From CAYUVF01 sp964448045 (GTDB lineage Bacteria; Bacteroidota; Rhodothermia; Rhodothermales; Salinibacteraceae), in contig CAYUVF010000094.1 of assembly GCA_964448045.1 (NCBI GenBank), forward strand, positions 1 through 7,763: DNA of 7,763 nt. The letters are read 5' to 3'. The notes below the pieces were generated by a model. It had not been told where the DNA came from. It ran no database searches and saw only the letters and a program-made list of their open reading frames with translations. Positions 1 to 6,664 of this stretch are shown in pieces; the stretch's first letter is position 1, and the number at the start of each line of letters is the position of its first letter. A program made the position numbers and the translations under genes.

Positions 1-1
1 G

Positions 2-166
2 TACCTCCTTCAAACCGCCTGCGGCGACGTGGTTTTTCAACCCTTAATTGGCATTTCTAATGAAGGACTTATTATTCGGAAGGTCGGTACGAAAGAAATT
101 AGACAGTGGGTTGAGCGTGGGGCTCCTGTTCCGATGCTTAGCTCGACGGCTGAGGCACAGAAATAG
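2..166 (+). CDS. C-terminal 54 residues of an unidentified protein (5' end outside window)
   Basis: An open frame enters from the left edge and ends at TAG 164-166. The 54 residues read like real protein: a hydrophobic strand-like stretch (QPLIGISNEGLIIRKVG) followed by an amphipathic helix (KEIRQWVERGAP) and a polar tail. A Pro before a short strand, then a turn, a strand and a C-terminal helix, resembles the end of a thioredoxin/TlpA fold. No CxxC is in view, so this is only a guess from shape. Its base composition is less GC-rich than the following 188-292 stretch and the RND gene, and closer to the module at 3560-7077. I do not recognise the gene. Confidence 0.45.
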   Translation, partial: YLLQTACGDVVFQPLIGISNEGLIIRKVGTKEIRQWVERGAPVPMLSSTAEAQK

Positions 167-187
167 AGCAACACATGTCCCATGCAT

Positions 188-292
188 ATGATAGGGATCG
201 ATCCCGAGTACAGATGGATCTACGTGGCCCGGCCGCAGGACGATCCCGTGACGATGCTGCGCGCCTACCGGGTCGACGATCTGATCGAGTAG
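188..292 (+). pseudogene. Short GC-rich open stretch, probable gene remnant (34 codons)
   Basis: ATG 188 to TAG 290-292 encodes 34 residues rich in aromatic and charged positions (EYRWIYVARPQDDPVTML, then AYRVDDLIE). Third codon positions are almost all G or C, as in the RND gene downstream and unlike the preceding frame. The same frame is open back to the TAG at 164-166, so the piece could also be translated from ATG 182. No good ribosome binding site is visible before either ATG. The most economical reading is the end of a decayed or rearranged gene; a genuine small protein is possible. I do not recognise the family. Confidence 0.3.
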
Positions 293-331
293 CGATTTCG
301 CAGAGGGGGGAGTTCGTGCGCGCGCATGGAG

Positions 332-352
332 CCTCGTGGCGCTGGCACGAGG
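332..352. other. Perfect 7-bp hairpin
   Basis: CCTCGTG (332-338) and CACGAGG (346-352) form a perfect stem with a 7-nt loop, 40 bases after the stop of the 188-292 stretch. No T-run follows, so it is not a standard intrinsic terminator. It could still act as a weak terminator or be a remnant of an intergenic repeat. Confidence 0.4.
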
Positions 353-357
353 TGAGG

Positions 358-385
358 TCGTCGATCGTCCGTCGTCTATCGTCTG
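358..385. repeat. Four degenerate heptamers TCGTCNN
   Basis: Four contiguous 7-base units read TCGTCGA, TCGTCCG, TCGTCTA and TCGTCTG. The first five bases are invariant and the last two vary. The array lies in the non-coding gap before the RND gene. Intergenic heptanucleotide arrays of this kind arise by slippage in some bacterial genomes. No function is evident here. Confidence 0.55.
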
Positions 386-390
386 ATTCC

Positions 391-421
391 TTGTGAATCC
401 CATCCGCTGCTATTACCTTGA
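391..421 (+). promoter_or_regulatory. Possible Bacteroidota-type promoter for the RND gene
   Basis: TTG at 391-393 is followed after 20 bases by TACCTTGA at 414-421, which resembles the Bacteroidota sigma-70 pattern (TTG near -33, TAnnTTTG near -7) with the last two positions off. It sits about 43 bases before the RND start codon. The match is partial and short motifs are common by chance. Confidence 0.25.
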
Positions 422-463
422 CCGCAGTCACATCTGCGATTCGGGACCTCATTTCGACCGGTC

Positions 464-3400
464 ATGCGCTCGTTCATCCGTCTGTGCCTGCGGCGCCCGG
501 TGGCCGTGACGGCCGTGTGCATCTTCGCGGGGGTGCTGGCCACGGCGGCTGGGGTGCGCCTGCCGGTCGCTCTGCTTCCGGATCTCGGCTATCCCGCGCT
601 GACGGTGTGGACGGCCTACCCCGACGTGCCTCCGGCTCGCGTCGAGCGCAGCGTCACCGAGCGCATCGAAGAGGCTGTCGCAGGCACGCAGGGGCTCCAG
701 CGCGTCACCGGACGCAGCCAACTCGGCGGCAGCCTCGTGGAACTGCGCTTCGGATGGAACGCTGACCTCGACCTCGCGCTGCTGGAGGTGCGCGAGCAGA
801 TCGACCGCCTCGGCGACGCCCTCCCCGACGCCGCCGAGCGGCCCGTCGTCCTCCGCGTCGATCCGAGCGAGCGGCCCATCATGATGATTGCCCTGCGTGG
901 CGCCTTGGCGGGGCCAGAGGACGCCCCGCCCGCCCGCACCGCCGCCAACGAGCAGGTCGACGAGCGCAGCGGATGGCAGGATCTGGCGCAGCTTCGGCAG
1001 GTGGGGCGCGAGGTGGTCGCCCGCCGGCTGGAGCAGCTCTCGGGCGTAGCGCGGGTGCGCGTCACCGGCGGCCACGAGCGCCAGGTCGACGTGCGCCTCG
1101 ACCCCGACCGGATGGCGCGACACGACCTCGGGGTAGACGACGTGGCCAATGCGCTCCAGCGCGCCAATGCCGCGCTGCCCGGCGGCACAATCCGGCGCGG
1201 CCCGTTCCGCTATGCCGTCGAGGTGAGCGGCGAATTCGAATCGCCCGACGACGTGGCCCAAACCATCGTCACCCACGCGGGGGCGACGCCTATTCGGCTG
1301 AGCGACGTGGCCACCGTGCGCCCGGCCGTCGAGGAGCGGCGCGGGCTCGTCCGGCTCGACGGGCGTGAGGCGCTTCTCCTGCTCGTCGAACGCACGCCCG
1401 ACGCCAACACGGTCCGCACCGCCGCCGACGTGCGCGAGGCCCTCGGCCCGCTCGAATCCGAGCTGACGGGCGTCCGGCTCGATGTGGTCGTAGACGAGAG
1501 CGTGTTCGTCGAGGCAGCCATCGGAGGCGTCACGCAAGCCGTCCTTCTCGGCGGCGTGCTCGCCATTCTTGTGCTGCTCGCCTTTCTGCGGCGGCGGCGC
1601 GTGCTCGTGGCGGTCGCGGTCGCCGTGCCGCTCTCGCTCGGCCTCACGCTCATCGGCTTCGATCTGCTGGGGGTCACGTTCAACCTCATCGCGTTGAGCG
1701 GGCTCGCCCTCGGCGTAGGCCTTTTGGTCGACAACGCCATCGTCGTCGTGGAGAACATCACGCGGCTCCGCGAGGAAGGGCTCGGGCCGATGGAGGCGGC
1801 CTACGAGGGCACTGCCGAGGTCGCCGGCGCCATTACCGCCAGCACGCTGACGACCATCGCCGTCTTCCTGCCGATCACCTTCGTCGAGGGGTTGGCCGGG
1901 CGGCTCTTTCGCGACCAGTCGATTGCTGTCGTCGTGGCGCTGCTGGCCTCGCTGCTCGTGGCACTTACCGTCGTGCCCGTCATCGTAAGCCGCGAACGAG
2001 AGGTCCCGGCTGATAAGTTAGGCCTGCGGATGGCCGGATTGCTGGATCGCTACGAGCGGATGCTGCGATGGGCACTCGACCGTCCGGGCGCGGTGCTCCT
2101 CGGCTGTGCGGCACTCCTCGTGGGGGCCGGCGCGCTGGCGTGGACGCTGCCGCGCGAGGTCGTCCCCGCCGCCGACCAGGGGCGCGTCGAGGCCCATCTG
2201 ACGTTAGAGCCGGGGGCCGACCTGCCGCTCGTGAGCGAGCGCGCCCGCCGCGTCGAGACGGTCGCGCGGGAGCGGGGTCTCGCCCGGCACGTCCTATCCG
2301 ACCTCGGCGAGCGCTCGACGGCTCGCCTGGAGCTCGACCCGCGTCCGCCCTACGAAGGCGACCTCACCGTCATCCTGCCCGACAGCGTCCCCGCGACGCA
2401 GGCGACGGCCCGCCTGCAAGCCCTCGACCTGCCGCCAGACATGACGCTGGAGGTGCGCCCGGCGCAAACCCAGCTCGAAGCCCTCCTCGTCGGCGGCGAA
2501 TCCGATCTGCTGATTGATCTGGTGGCGGATGAGGAGCGGCCTTCGGAGACTACCGTGGAGCGTGCGCTCACGGTGCTCCGCGACCAGGCGGCGCTCACGG
2601 GCGTGCAGCGCGCCGAGGCGAGCGAGGTGCCGGCCTACCGGCTGCATTTCCGGCGGACCAATATGGCCCGGTTTGGGGTGGGAGCATCTGAGGTGGGCGC
2701 GCGGCTCGAAGCGAGCGCCCGCGGGCGCCGCGCCACGGAGCTCCGGCAGGTCGGCGAAGAGGTGCCCATCATGGTGCGCGCCCGCCCCCCGAGCACGATC
2801 GAGGCGCTCTTGGCCCAGCGCATTCCAACGCCCACCGGCCGCAAGCCGCTCCACGTCTTCGTCCGGGCTGAGCGGGTCACGATGCCCGCTGCCCTCCTGC
2901 GCACCGGACAGACGCCCGTCGTGCGCTTGACGGCGAGCGTCGCTCCCGAGGCCGACCTCGACGCGGCGCTCGATGCGGTCGACCGGGCACTCCAGCCCGT
3001 ATTGGCCGAGGCCTCCGGCTTGCGCCACACTGTCGGTGGGGCGAGCACGGCCTTTCGGGAGGGGCTCGTAGCCGTGGGCTGGAGCCTGCTGCTAAGCCTG
3101 CTTTTGGTCTATCTGGTTCTCACCGCCCAGTTCGAGCGCCTCCTGCAGCCGTTCGTGATTCTGGCCGCGGTGCCGCTGGCGGCGGCGGGCGTGGCCGTGG
3201 TGCTATGGATCACCGGGCAGAGCGTCAACCTTATGAGCCTGACGGGCTGCGTCGTGCTCGTGGGCATCGTCGTCAACGACGCCATCATCAAGGTCGACTT
3301 CATCAACCAGCGCCGGGCGCGCGGGATGGACCTGCGCGCGGCCATCGAAGCGGCGGGCCGGGCGCGCATGCGACCCATCCTCATGACGACGGTGACGACG

Positions 3401-3559
3401 GCGCTGGGCCTGTTGCCGCTGGCCCTGGGACTCGGCGCCGGGGCCGAACTGCGCGCCCCGCTCGCCATCGCTATCGTGGGCGGACTGCTGAGCGCCACCG
3501 CGCTGACGCTGTTTGTGGTGCCGGTGCTGGTGCAACTCGTCGCTCGGCTCCGCACGTAG
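464..3559 (+). CDS. RND-family efflux permease (AcrB/MexB/CzcA-like)
   Basis: The 1031-residue product has the standard length and architecture of an inner-membrane, proton-driven RND pump. An N-terminal IRLCLRRPVAV precedes TM1 (about 10-32). A first periplasmic porter/docking region runs to about 350, then TM2-TM6 including the TM4 motif GLLVDNAIVVVENI, where Asp423-Asn424 stand at the place of the AcrB Asp-Asp pair. TM7 is at about 540-560, a second periplasmic region reaches about 860, and TM8-TM12 follow with VVNDAIIKVDF in TM10 (Asp939 and Lys943 near the proton-relay position). ATG 464 is chosen because the protein then starts with the usual RND N-terminus; the Shine-Dalgarno is weak. 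No membrane-fusion adaptor or TolC-like gene lies beside it in the window, so the substrate class (drug, metal or other) cannot be assigned. Confidence 0.95.
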   Translation: MRSFIRLCLRRPVAVTAVCIFAGVLATAAGVRLPVALLPDLGYPALTVWTAYPDVPPARVERSVTERIEEAVAGTQGLQRVTGRSQLGGSLVELRFGWNADLDLALLEVREQIDRLGDALPDAAERPVVLRVDPSERPIMMIALRGALAGPEDAPPARTAANEQVDERSGWQDLAQLRQVGREVVARRLEQLSGVARVRVTGGHERQVDVRLDPDRMARHDLGVDDVANALQRANAALPGGTIRRGPFRYAVEVSGEFESPDDVAQTIVTHAGATPIRLSDVATVRPAVEERRGLVRLDGREALLLLVERTPDANTVRTAADVREALGPLESELTGVRLDVVVDESVFVEAAIGGVTQAVLLGGVLAILVLLAFLRRRRVLVAVAVAVPLSLGLTLIGFDLLGVTFNLIALSGLALGVGLLVDNAIVVVENITRLREEGLGPMEAAYEGTAEVAGAITASTLTTIAVFLPITFVEGLAGRLFRDQSIAVVVALLASLLVALTVVPVIVSREREVPADKLGLRMAGLLDRYERMLRWALDRPGAVLLGCAALLVGAGALAWTLPREVVPAADQGRVEAHLTLEPGADLPLVSERARRVETVARERGLARHVLSDLGERSTARLELDPRPPYEGDLTVILPDSVPATQATARLQALDLPPDMTLEVRPAQTQLEALLVGGESDLLIDLVADEERPSETTVERALTVLRDQAALTGVQRAEASEVPAYRLHFRRTNMARFGVGASEVGARLEASARGRRATELRQVGEEVPIMVRARPPSTIEALLAQRIPTPTGRKPLHVFVRAERVTMPAALLRTGQTPVVRLTASVAPEADLDAALDAVDRALQPVLAEASGLRHTVGGASTAFREGLVAVGWSLLLSLLLVYLVLTAQFERLLQPFVILAAVPLAAAGVAVVLWITGQSVNLMSLTGCVVLVGIVVNDAIIKVDFINQRRARGMDLRAAIEAAGRARMRPILMTTVTTALGLLPLALGLGAGAELRAPLAIAIVGGLLSATALTLFVVPVLVQLVARLRT

Positions 3560-3631
3560 ACGGTCGGGACAAGCAGTAAGCGGACGTTATTATTTCGACG
3601 TAGATGTGTCTATAGGAGTGAATTGCTTTTC

Positions 3632-3661
3632 AAGGGGGCAATCATTTCACGAAGGGGGCAA
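3632..3661 (+). promoter_or_regulatory. 10-bp direct repeat, possible operator, overlapping the AraC-type gene's ribosome binding site
   Basis: AAGGGGGCAA occurs at 3632-3641 and again at 3652-3661, exactly 20 bases (about two helical turns) apart, and each copy is preceded by TTTCA within a few bases. The second copy contains the ribosome binding site (GAAGGGGG, 3651-3658) of the gene starting at 3666. AraC-type proteins bind directly repeated half-sites, so autoregulation is possible. Alternatively this is simple duplication of a Shine-Dalgarno region. The repeat is seen directly; its role is inferred. Confidence 0.4.
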
Positions 3662-3665
3662 AAAC

Positions 3666-4103
3666 ATGTCGAACACTGACGGGCGCCCATCGCCGGATGA
3701 GATCATCGAAGCGGAGAAGGCCGCTTATCTAAGTGAACTCCCGCCGCCTGATCCAAACTGGCCGCCCGACGTGCGGGCTATGTATGAGGAGCTTTTCGAT
3801 CATTTGTTCGACATCGGGCTGAAGATCAGTGACGTCATGGAGCGCTGTGGGCTCGGCAATAACAATATTTCCTGCCGCTTCGGTCACTTCACAGGTCGCA
3901 CTCCGAAGGAATTCGTATTACATCATCGCATGGTGTTGGCTAAGCGGCTGGTCAAACATGAGACGCTAACGGTAACGCAAGTCGCCTTTGCGGTGGGTTA
4001 CGCGAGTCCGAATGGATTTTCGATGACGTTCAAGCGGCAGGTGGGGGTGTCGCCGACAGCGTTTAGGCATGATTTGAGGAGAGGAACGAGAAGAGAGTTG
4101 TGA
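3666..4103 (+). CDS. Short AraC-family helix-turn-helix regulator, DNA-binding domain only
   Basis: The 145-residue protein is mostly an AraC-type double helix-turn-helix. The first HTH lies around residues 51-80 (LKISDVMERCGLGNNNISCRF) and the second around 101-134. The C-terminal half carries the family signature: VAFAVGYASPNGFSMTFKR, then GVSPTAFR, equivalent to the usual 'A..vGy.s.syFsr.FKk..G.sP..yR'. The N-terminal 45 residues are acidic and Pro-rich, with no sensor domain. The frame is open upstream to 3513, but ATG 3666 has a strong ribosome binding site (GAAGGGGG, 7 bases before) and the upstream extension does not read like protein. The gene lies 84 bases before the interrupted Cys-rich peptide gene on the same strand, so it is a candidate regulator of that module. 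Its base composition is lower in GC than the RND gene. Confidence 0.88.
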   Translation: MSNTDGRPSPDEIIEAEKAAYLSELPPPDPNWPPDVRAMYEELFDHLFDIGLKISDVMERCGLGNNNISCRFGHFTGRTPKEFVLHHRMVLAKRLVKHETLTVTQVAFAVGYASPNGFSMTFKRQVGVSPTAFRHDLRRGTRREL

Positions 4104-4174
4104 AGAGAGATGAGATGTGAGGACGTGCCCTTTCAACTATATTCAACCAGCCCATCGGCGCATCAAATTAACAT

Positions 4175-4181
4175 AAAGGTG
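4175..4181 (+). promoter_or_regulatory. Ribosome binding site of the interrupted peptide gene
   Basis: AAAGGTG ends 6 bases before ATG 4188 and favours that start over the in-frame ATG at 4182, which it would almost touch. It shows that the 5' fragment left of the IS is the true start of the peptide gene. Confidence 0.6.
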
Positions 4182-4225
4182 ATGATTATGCGGACACTCA
4201 AAAAGTTGATGACAGGAGTAGCACT

Positions 4226-4231
4226 ATTAGC
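4226..4231. repeat. Target-site duplication, left copy
   Basis: ATTAGC immediately precedes the left inverted repeat of the IS982 element and matches the six bases after its right end exactly. Confidence 0.85.
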
Positions 4232-4246
4232 ACGGCTGGTGCTATT
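4232..4246 (+). repeat. IS982 left terminal inverted repeat
   Basis: A 15-bp repeat starting with AC, with one mismatch (C against G at position 5) to the right end. Partial matching continues for a few bases inward. Confidence 0.85.
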
Positions 4247-4337
4247 GGATTGAACCGTAAACGGAAACAGCAGACGCCCTGGTGACGGATAAGGATACCC
4301 GTCAAAGTGTCCCTCCCTCGCCAAGCCGCCTGCTGCT

Positions 4338-5249
4338 ATGAACGAAGCAACCCTTCCGCTCGACGACATGTTTCTGCTTCTGTTTTGCACCGTTGATGAT
4401 CTTTACCGGGAGGTCGTCCCCGAAGCCATCCGACTTCGGAGTCAGCATCGGCGCATCACGTTTTCCGACGCGGAAGTGCTCACGCTCTCGCTCATGCAAG
4501 AGGCGCTCTCCAACGATTCAGAGCGCAGCTTTCACCGGTTTGTGCGCAAGAACTACCTGCATCTGTTTCCCCATCTTTTGAGTCGCGACCGCTACCACCG
4601 CCGGCGCAAAGCGCTCTGGGCGGTGCAAGCGCTGCTTCTGCGCCACCTCAGCCAGCGCCTTGCCCAGGAGGTCCGCTGGCTCGTGGTCGACTCGGCCCCG
4701 ATCGAGACAGTGAAGTTTGCGCGCTCGCAGAGCGGAAGGCGCTCGATTCCGGAGGCCGAGTACGGCTACATCCCTTCGGAGAAGCGCGTCTTCTTCGGGC
4801 TGCGCCTACACCTTCTGATCACCGACGAAGGCGCGGTGGTCGGCTTTGCCCTGACGCCGGCCAACGCGCCGGAGCGTGAGGCGGCCGAAGGCCTGCTCGC
4901 CGAACACGCCGGCCAGTACGTGTTGGGCGACAATGGCTACAGCGGCGAGCGCTTTCGCGAGGCCGCCTCGGCGAATGAACACCAGGTGTTAGCCAGCCCT
5001 CGGCCGAGCCAACGGCCCGCCTCGAAGGCCGAGGCTCGAATGCGGCGTTGGCTGCGGGCCAAACGCGATCTCATTGAGACGGTGATCGGTATGCTAGCCG
5101 ATCAATTTCGCCTGGAGACGACCCGGGCCCGCTCGCTCTGGGGCGTGATGACCCGCCTCGGCGCGAAGCTTTTGGCCTTCAACCTGAGCATCGAACTCAA
5201 CCAGCAGCTCGGACGGCCCCCGCTGGCCATCAAAGACCTCTACCTCTAA
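4338..5249 (+). CDS. IS982-family DDE transposase
   Basis: The 303-residue protein has the length and motif order of IS982 transposases. The N-terminus has FCTVDDLY, followed by an HTH-like region (ITFSDAEVLTLSLMQEAL). The catalytic core contains Asp118 (WLVVDSAPIE), a YGYIPSEKRVFFGLRLHLL segment typical of the family, Asp198 (VLGDNGYSG) and Glu247 (RDLIETVIGML). The C-terminal segment with LLAFNLSIELNQ is also characteristic. The protein would cut and join the element's ends during transposition. ATG 4338 gives the normal N-terminus, but no clear ribosome binding site precedes it, so expression is probably low. The stop codon lies at the inner edge of the right inverted repeat. Confidence 0.93.
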   Translation: MNEATLPLDDMFLLLFCTVDDLYREVVPEAIRLRSQHRRITFSDAEVLTLSLMQEALSNDSERSFHRFVRKNYLHLFPHLLSRDRYHRRRKALWAVQALLLRHLSQRLAQEVRWLVVDSAPIETVKFARSQSGRRSIPEAEYGYIPSEKRVFFGLRLHLLITDEGAVVGFALTPANAPEREAAEGLLAEHAGQYVLGDNGYSGERFREAASANEHQVLASPRPSQRPASKAEARMRRWLRAKRDLIETVIGMLADQFRLETTRARSLWGVMTRLGAKLLAFNLSIELNQQLGRPPLAIKDLYL

Positions 5250-5262
5250 TAGCACCACCCGT
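5248..5262 (-). repeat. IS982 right terminal inverted repeat
   Basis: The reverse complement of this segment matches the left end at 14 of 15 bases. It shares bases with the transposase stop codon (5247-5249). Confidence 0.85.
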
Positions 5263-5268
5263 ATTAGC
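5263..5268. repeat. Target-site duplication, right copy
   Basis: ATTAGC directly follows the right inverted repeat and is identical to 4226-4231. Deleting one copy together with the IS restores the reading frame of the peptide gene. Confidence 0.85.
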
Positions 5269-5557
5269 TATCATTTTAATGGGAGGCTGGTCACTCTCGA
5301 CGCATTCGAATGTGGCGGTACGAGTAGCTAAGGTCGCTTATGCACAGGACGGAGATCTGGAGGAAGAGGATCCAGAGTGTATATGTGGTGATGAACAGTG
5401 CTGTGGATGGTTTACCTGTGACTGCTGCGGAAGTACTACAACGCTGTGCGAAGGAAGTCCTGATTGCGGGGGCGTTTGTTCATAAGGTCGGTGATGCGGT
5501 GTTTCTGGAGGTCGGGCTCGGCGTGATGCCGGGAACAACTGGAGGCAAGGAAACCAG

Positions 5558-6664
5558 ATGAGGAACACATTTGATACGACACTTCTCCTTGTATCGTTGA
5601 TAGTACTATGCAGCGGGTGTGGAAGTAACCAATCACGGAGTTGGGATGTGTTGACAGGGAAGGAAGTGCTCGAACGAGAGGGACGCATGGCTGGGCTTGG
5701 CGATCCGGAGCGCTTTATTGTCCGGGGGGACACGGTAATGTATCTGGTTGATCGAGCCCTCAACGGTTTGCACCGGTATGATCTGCGGACCGGCGCGCTA
5801 TCCGAAGGGACCGGCCTCGGGCGGGGCCCCGGAGAGGTGGCGCAGAGTGGACGTAGTTACCTGGCGCCATATGGCCGAGACAACGATCAAGTCTGGCTTC
5901 ACGATACAGGATTGCAGCGTATCACGATCTATAGTCTCTCCCTTGAACCGGTTCGGCAGATGACGATTACCGGATCCATGCGAAGCCTGCCGCTTGGCGA
6001 TTCATTGATGGCAAATGTTCCTTTTGGTAGAGTGGGGATCGTCGACGTGCGCCGGATTTCGAGACGCATCGAGGGAGCTAACTTGACGGATGCTCTATGG
6101 ACCTACCGCGCGAAGAAGCGCGAGGCATTCGAGGTGGTGCCCAACAACTTTGTGTTGAAGTACGGTCCCATCGCCTCCTGTGGAGAAACCATCGTGTCCG
6201 GTTTTGACTTTGCCTCGTACGTGCTTCGCATCCGCGAAAGCGGGGGTGATCTCCTGAAAGGTGCTCCGGAAGAGATTTTCTTTCCGCCCCCCGACCCGGA
6301 TCTGCCTCCAGAACGGGCCCGGCTACCGACCTGGTTTAACCCGCGTGCAACCCTTGACTTGGCTTGTGACGAGAAGCATATCTATGCCCTTTTTTCGGGT
6401 GAGAGCGTGTCGCGGGCAAGGGCGAGAAGCCTGGATCTTGCCGGTCGCTTGACGGAAGCAAAACGAGCCGAGTTAAGTGCCAGCGTAAGACGGTCTGACC
6501 GGTTGCACGTTTATGATCGTGCGACCGGGTCTTTCGTTCATGAGGTGCGACTGCCGATCGAAGCCCGTCAGATCACTGCCACGGAAAACAAGCTTTATCT
6601 TCTCGTGCATGAAGAAGAAGGTCCAGTTATTCTACAATACGCCTGGACGGAGGATTACCAATGA
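5558..6664 (+). CDS. 6-bladed beta-propeller lipoprotein
   Basis: The 368-residue product begins with a lipoprotein-type signal: a hydrophobic stretch TLLLVSLIVL, then CSGC, with Cys21 the probable lipid-modified residue and Cys18 a less likely alternative. The rest resembles the 6-bladed beta-propeller family common in Bacteroidota (BF3872/DUF5128-like). It has short strand repeats such as VMYLVDRALNGLHRYDLRTG and the hallmark GRGPGE at residues 88-93, plus later blade-like segments (DRLHVYDRATGSFVHEVRLP and NKLYLLVHEEEGPVILQY). ATG 5558 is preceded by GGAGG and AAGGAAA. It lies 72 bases after the peptide gene and overlaps the next gene by ATGA. Such propellers usually serve as binding scaffolds. 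A plausible but unproven partner is the Cys-rich peptide or its membrane neighbour. The IS upstream may have polar effects on its transcription. Confidence 0.8.
   Translation: MRNTFDTTLLLVSLIVLCSGCGSNQSRSWDVLTGKEVLEREGRMAGLGDPERFIVRGDTVMYLVDRALNGLHRYDLRTGALSEGTGLGRGPGEVAQSGRSYLAPYGRDNDQVWLHDTGLQRITIYSLSLEPVRQMTITGSMRSLPLGDSLMANVPFGRVGIVDVRRISRRIEGANLTDALWTYRAKKREAFEVVPNNFVLKYGPIASCGETIVSGFDFASYVLRIRESGGDLLKGAPEEIFFPPPDPDLPPERARLPTWFNPRATLDLACDEKHIYALFSGESVSRARARSLDLAGRLTEAKRAELSASVRRSDRLHVYDRATGSFVHEVRLPIEARQITATENKLYLLVHEEEGPVILQYAWTEDYQ

Larger units (their letters stand above)
4232..5262 (+). mobile_element. Complete IS982-family insertion sequence, 1031 bp
   Basis: Terminal inverted repeats ACGGCTGGTGCTATT (4232-4246) and the complement of 5248-5262 (ACGGGTGGTGCTATT) match at 14 of 15 positions. 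Both begin with AC, as is typical of IS982. A perfect 6-bp duplication, ATTAGC, flanks the element. The length of about 1 kb with a single transposase gene fits the family. The transposase frame is uninterrupted, its catalytic residues are present and both ends are intact, so the element may still be mobile and the insertion looks recent. It is oriented the same way as the gene it interrupts. Confidence 0.92.
4188..5485 (+). pseudogene. Exported Cys-rich peptide gene (NVEALA-like), split by an IS982 element
   Basis: The left part (4188-4231) encodes MRTLKKLMTGVALLA and the right part (5269-5485) continues in frame with IILMGGWSLSTHSNVAV. Joining 4231 to 5269, which removes the IS and one ATTAGC copy, gives an 86-residue protein. 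It has Lys5-Lys6, a hydrophobic core at about 9-22, a segment SNVAVRVAKVAYA resembling the NVEALA leader motif, and a likely signal peptidase site after Ala40. The mature part, about 46 residues, starts very acidic and carries ten Cys at 52, 54, 59, 60, 65, 67, 68, 75, 81 and 85, suggesting disulfides or metal binding. In its present state the left piece reads into the IS and stops at 4251-4253. The right piece retains ATG 5279 but has no visible ribosome binding site and lacks the basic start of the signal peptide. NVEALA-type genes often lie beside 6-bladed beta-propeller genes, as here. Function is unknown. Confidence 0.8.

Noticed and set aside
332..352. Hairpin as an intrinsic terminator
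   Set aside because: The stem is good but no T-run follows on either strand, so it is listed only as a hairpin.
175..396. 73-codon plus-strand frame before the RND gene
   Set aside because: The Arg/Ser-rich product has no protein-like pattern, and the frame overlaps the more convincing 188-292 stretch and non-coding repeats.
449..1537. Long 362-codon open frame on the minus strand
   Set aside because: It lies fully opposite the RND permease. Its composition (Gly/Ala/His/Arg-rich, no motifs) is what the complement of a GC-rich gene gives.
4075..4122. Purine-rich run with GAAGAGAG twice, 12 bases apart, at the end of the regulator gene
   Set aside because: Partly coding and of low complexity. 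No spacing or symmetry points to a site.
4188..4253. 21-codon gene made from the 5' fragment read into the IS
   Set aside because: It is the truncated signal peptide of the interrupted gene ending at a stop within the IS, not an independent gene.
5340..5561. 73-codon frame overlapping the Cys-rich peptide and ending ATGA with the lipoprotein start
   Set aside because: The Cys-rich frame is supported by exact reconstruction across the IS with a signal peptide. This alternative has no ribosome binding site, and its N-terminal half looks like a frame shadow. The ATGA overlap is noted but probably fortuitous.
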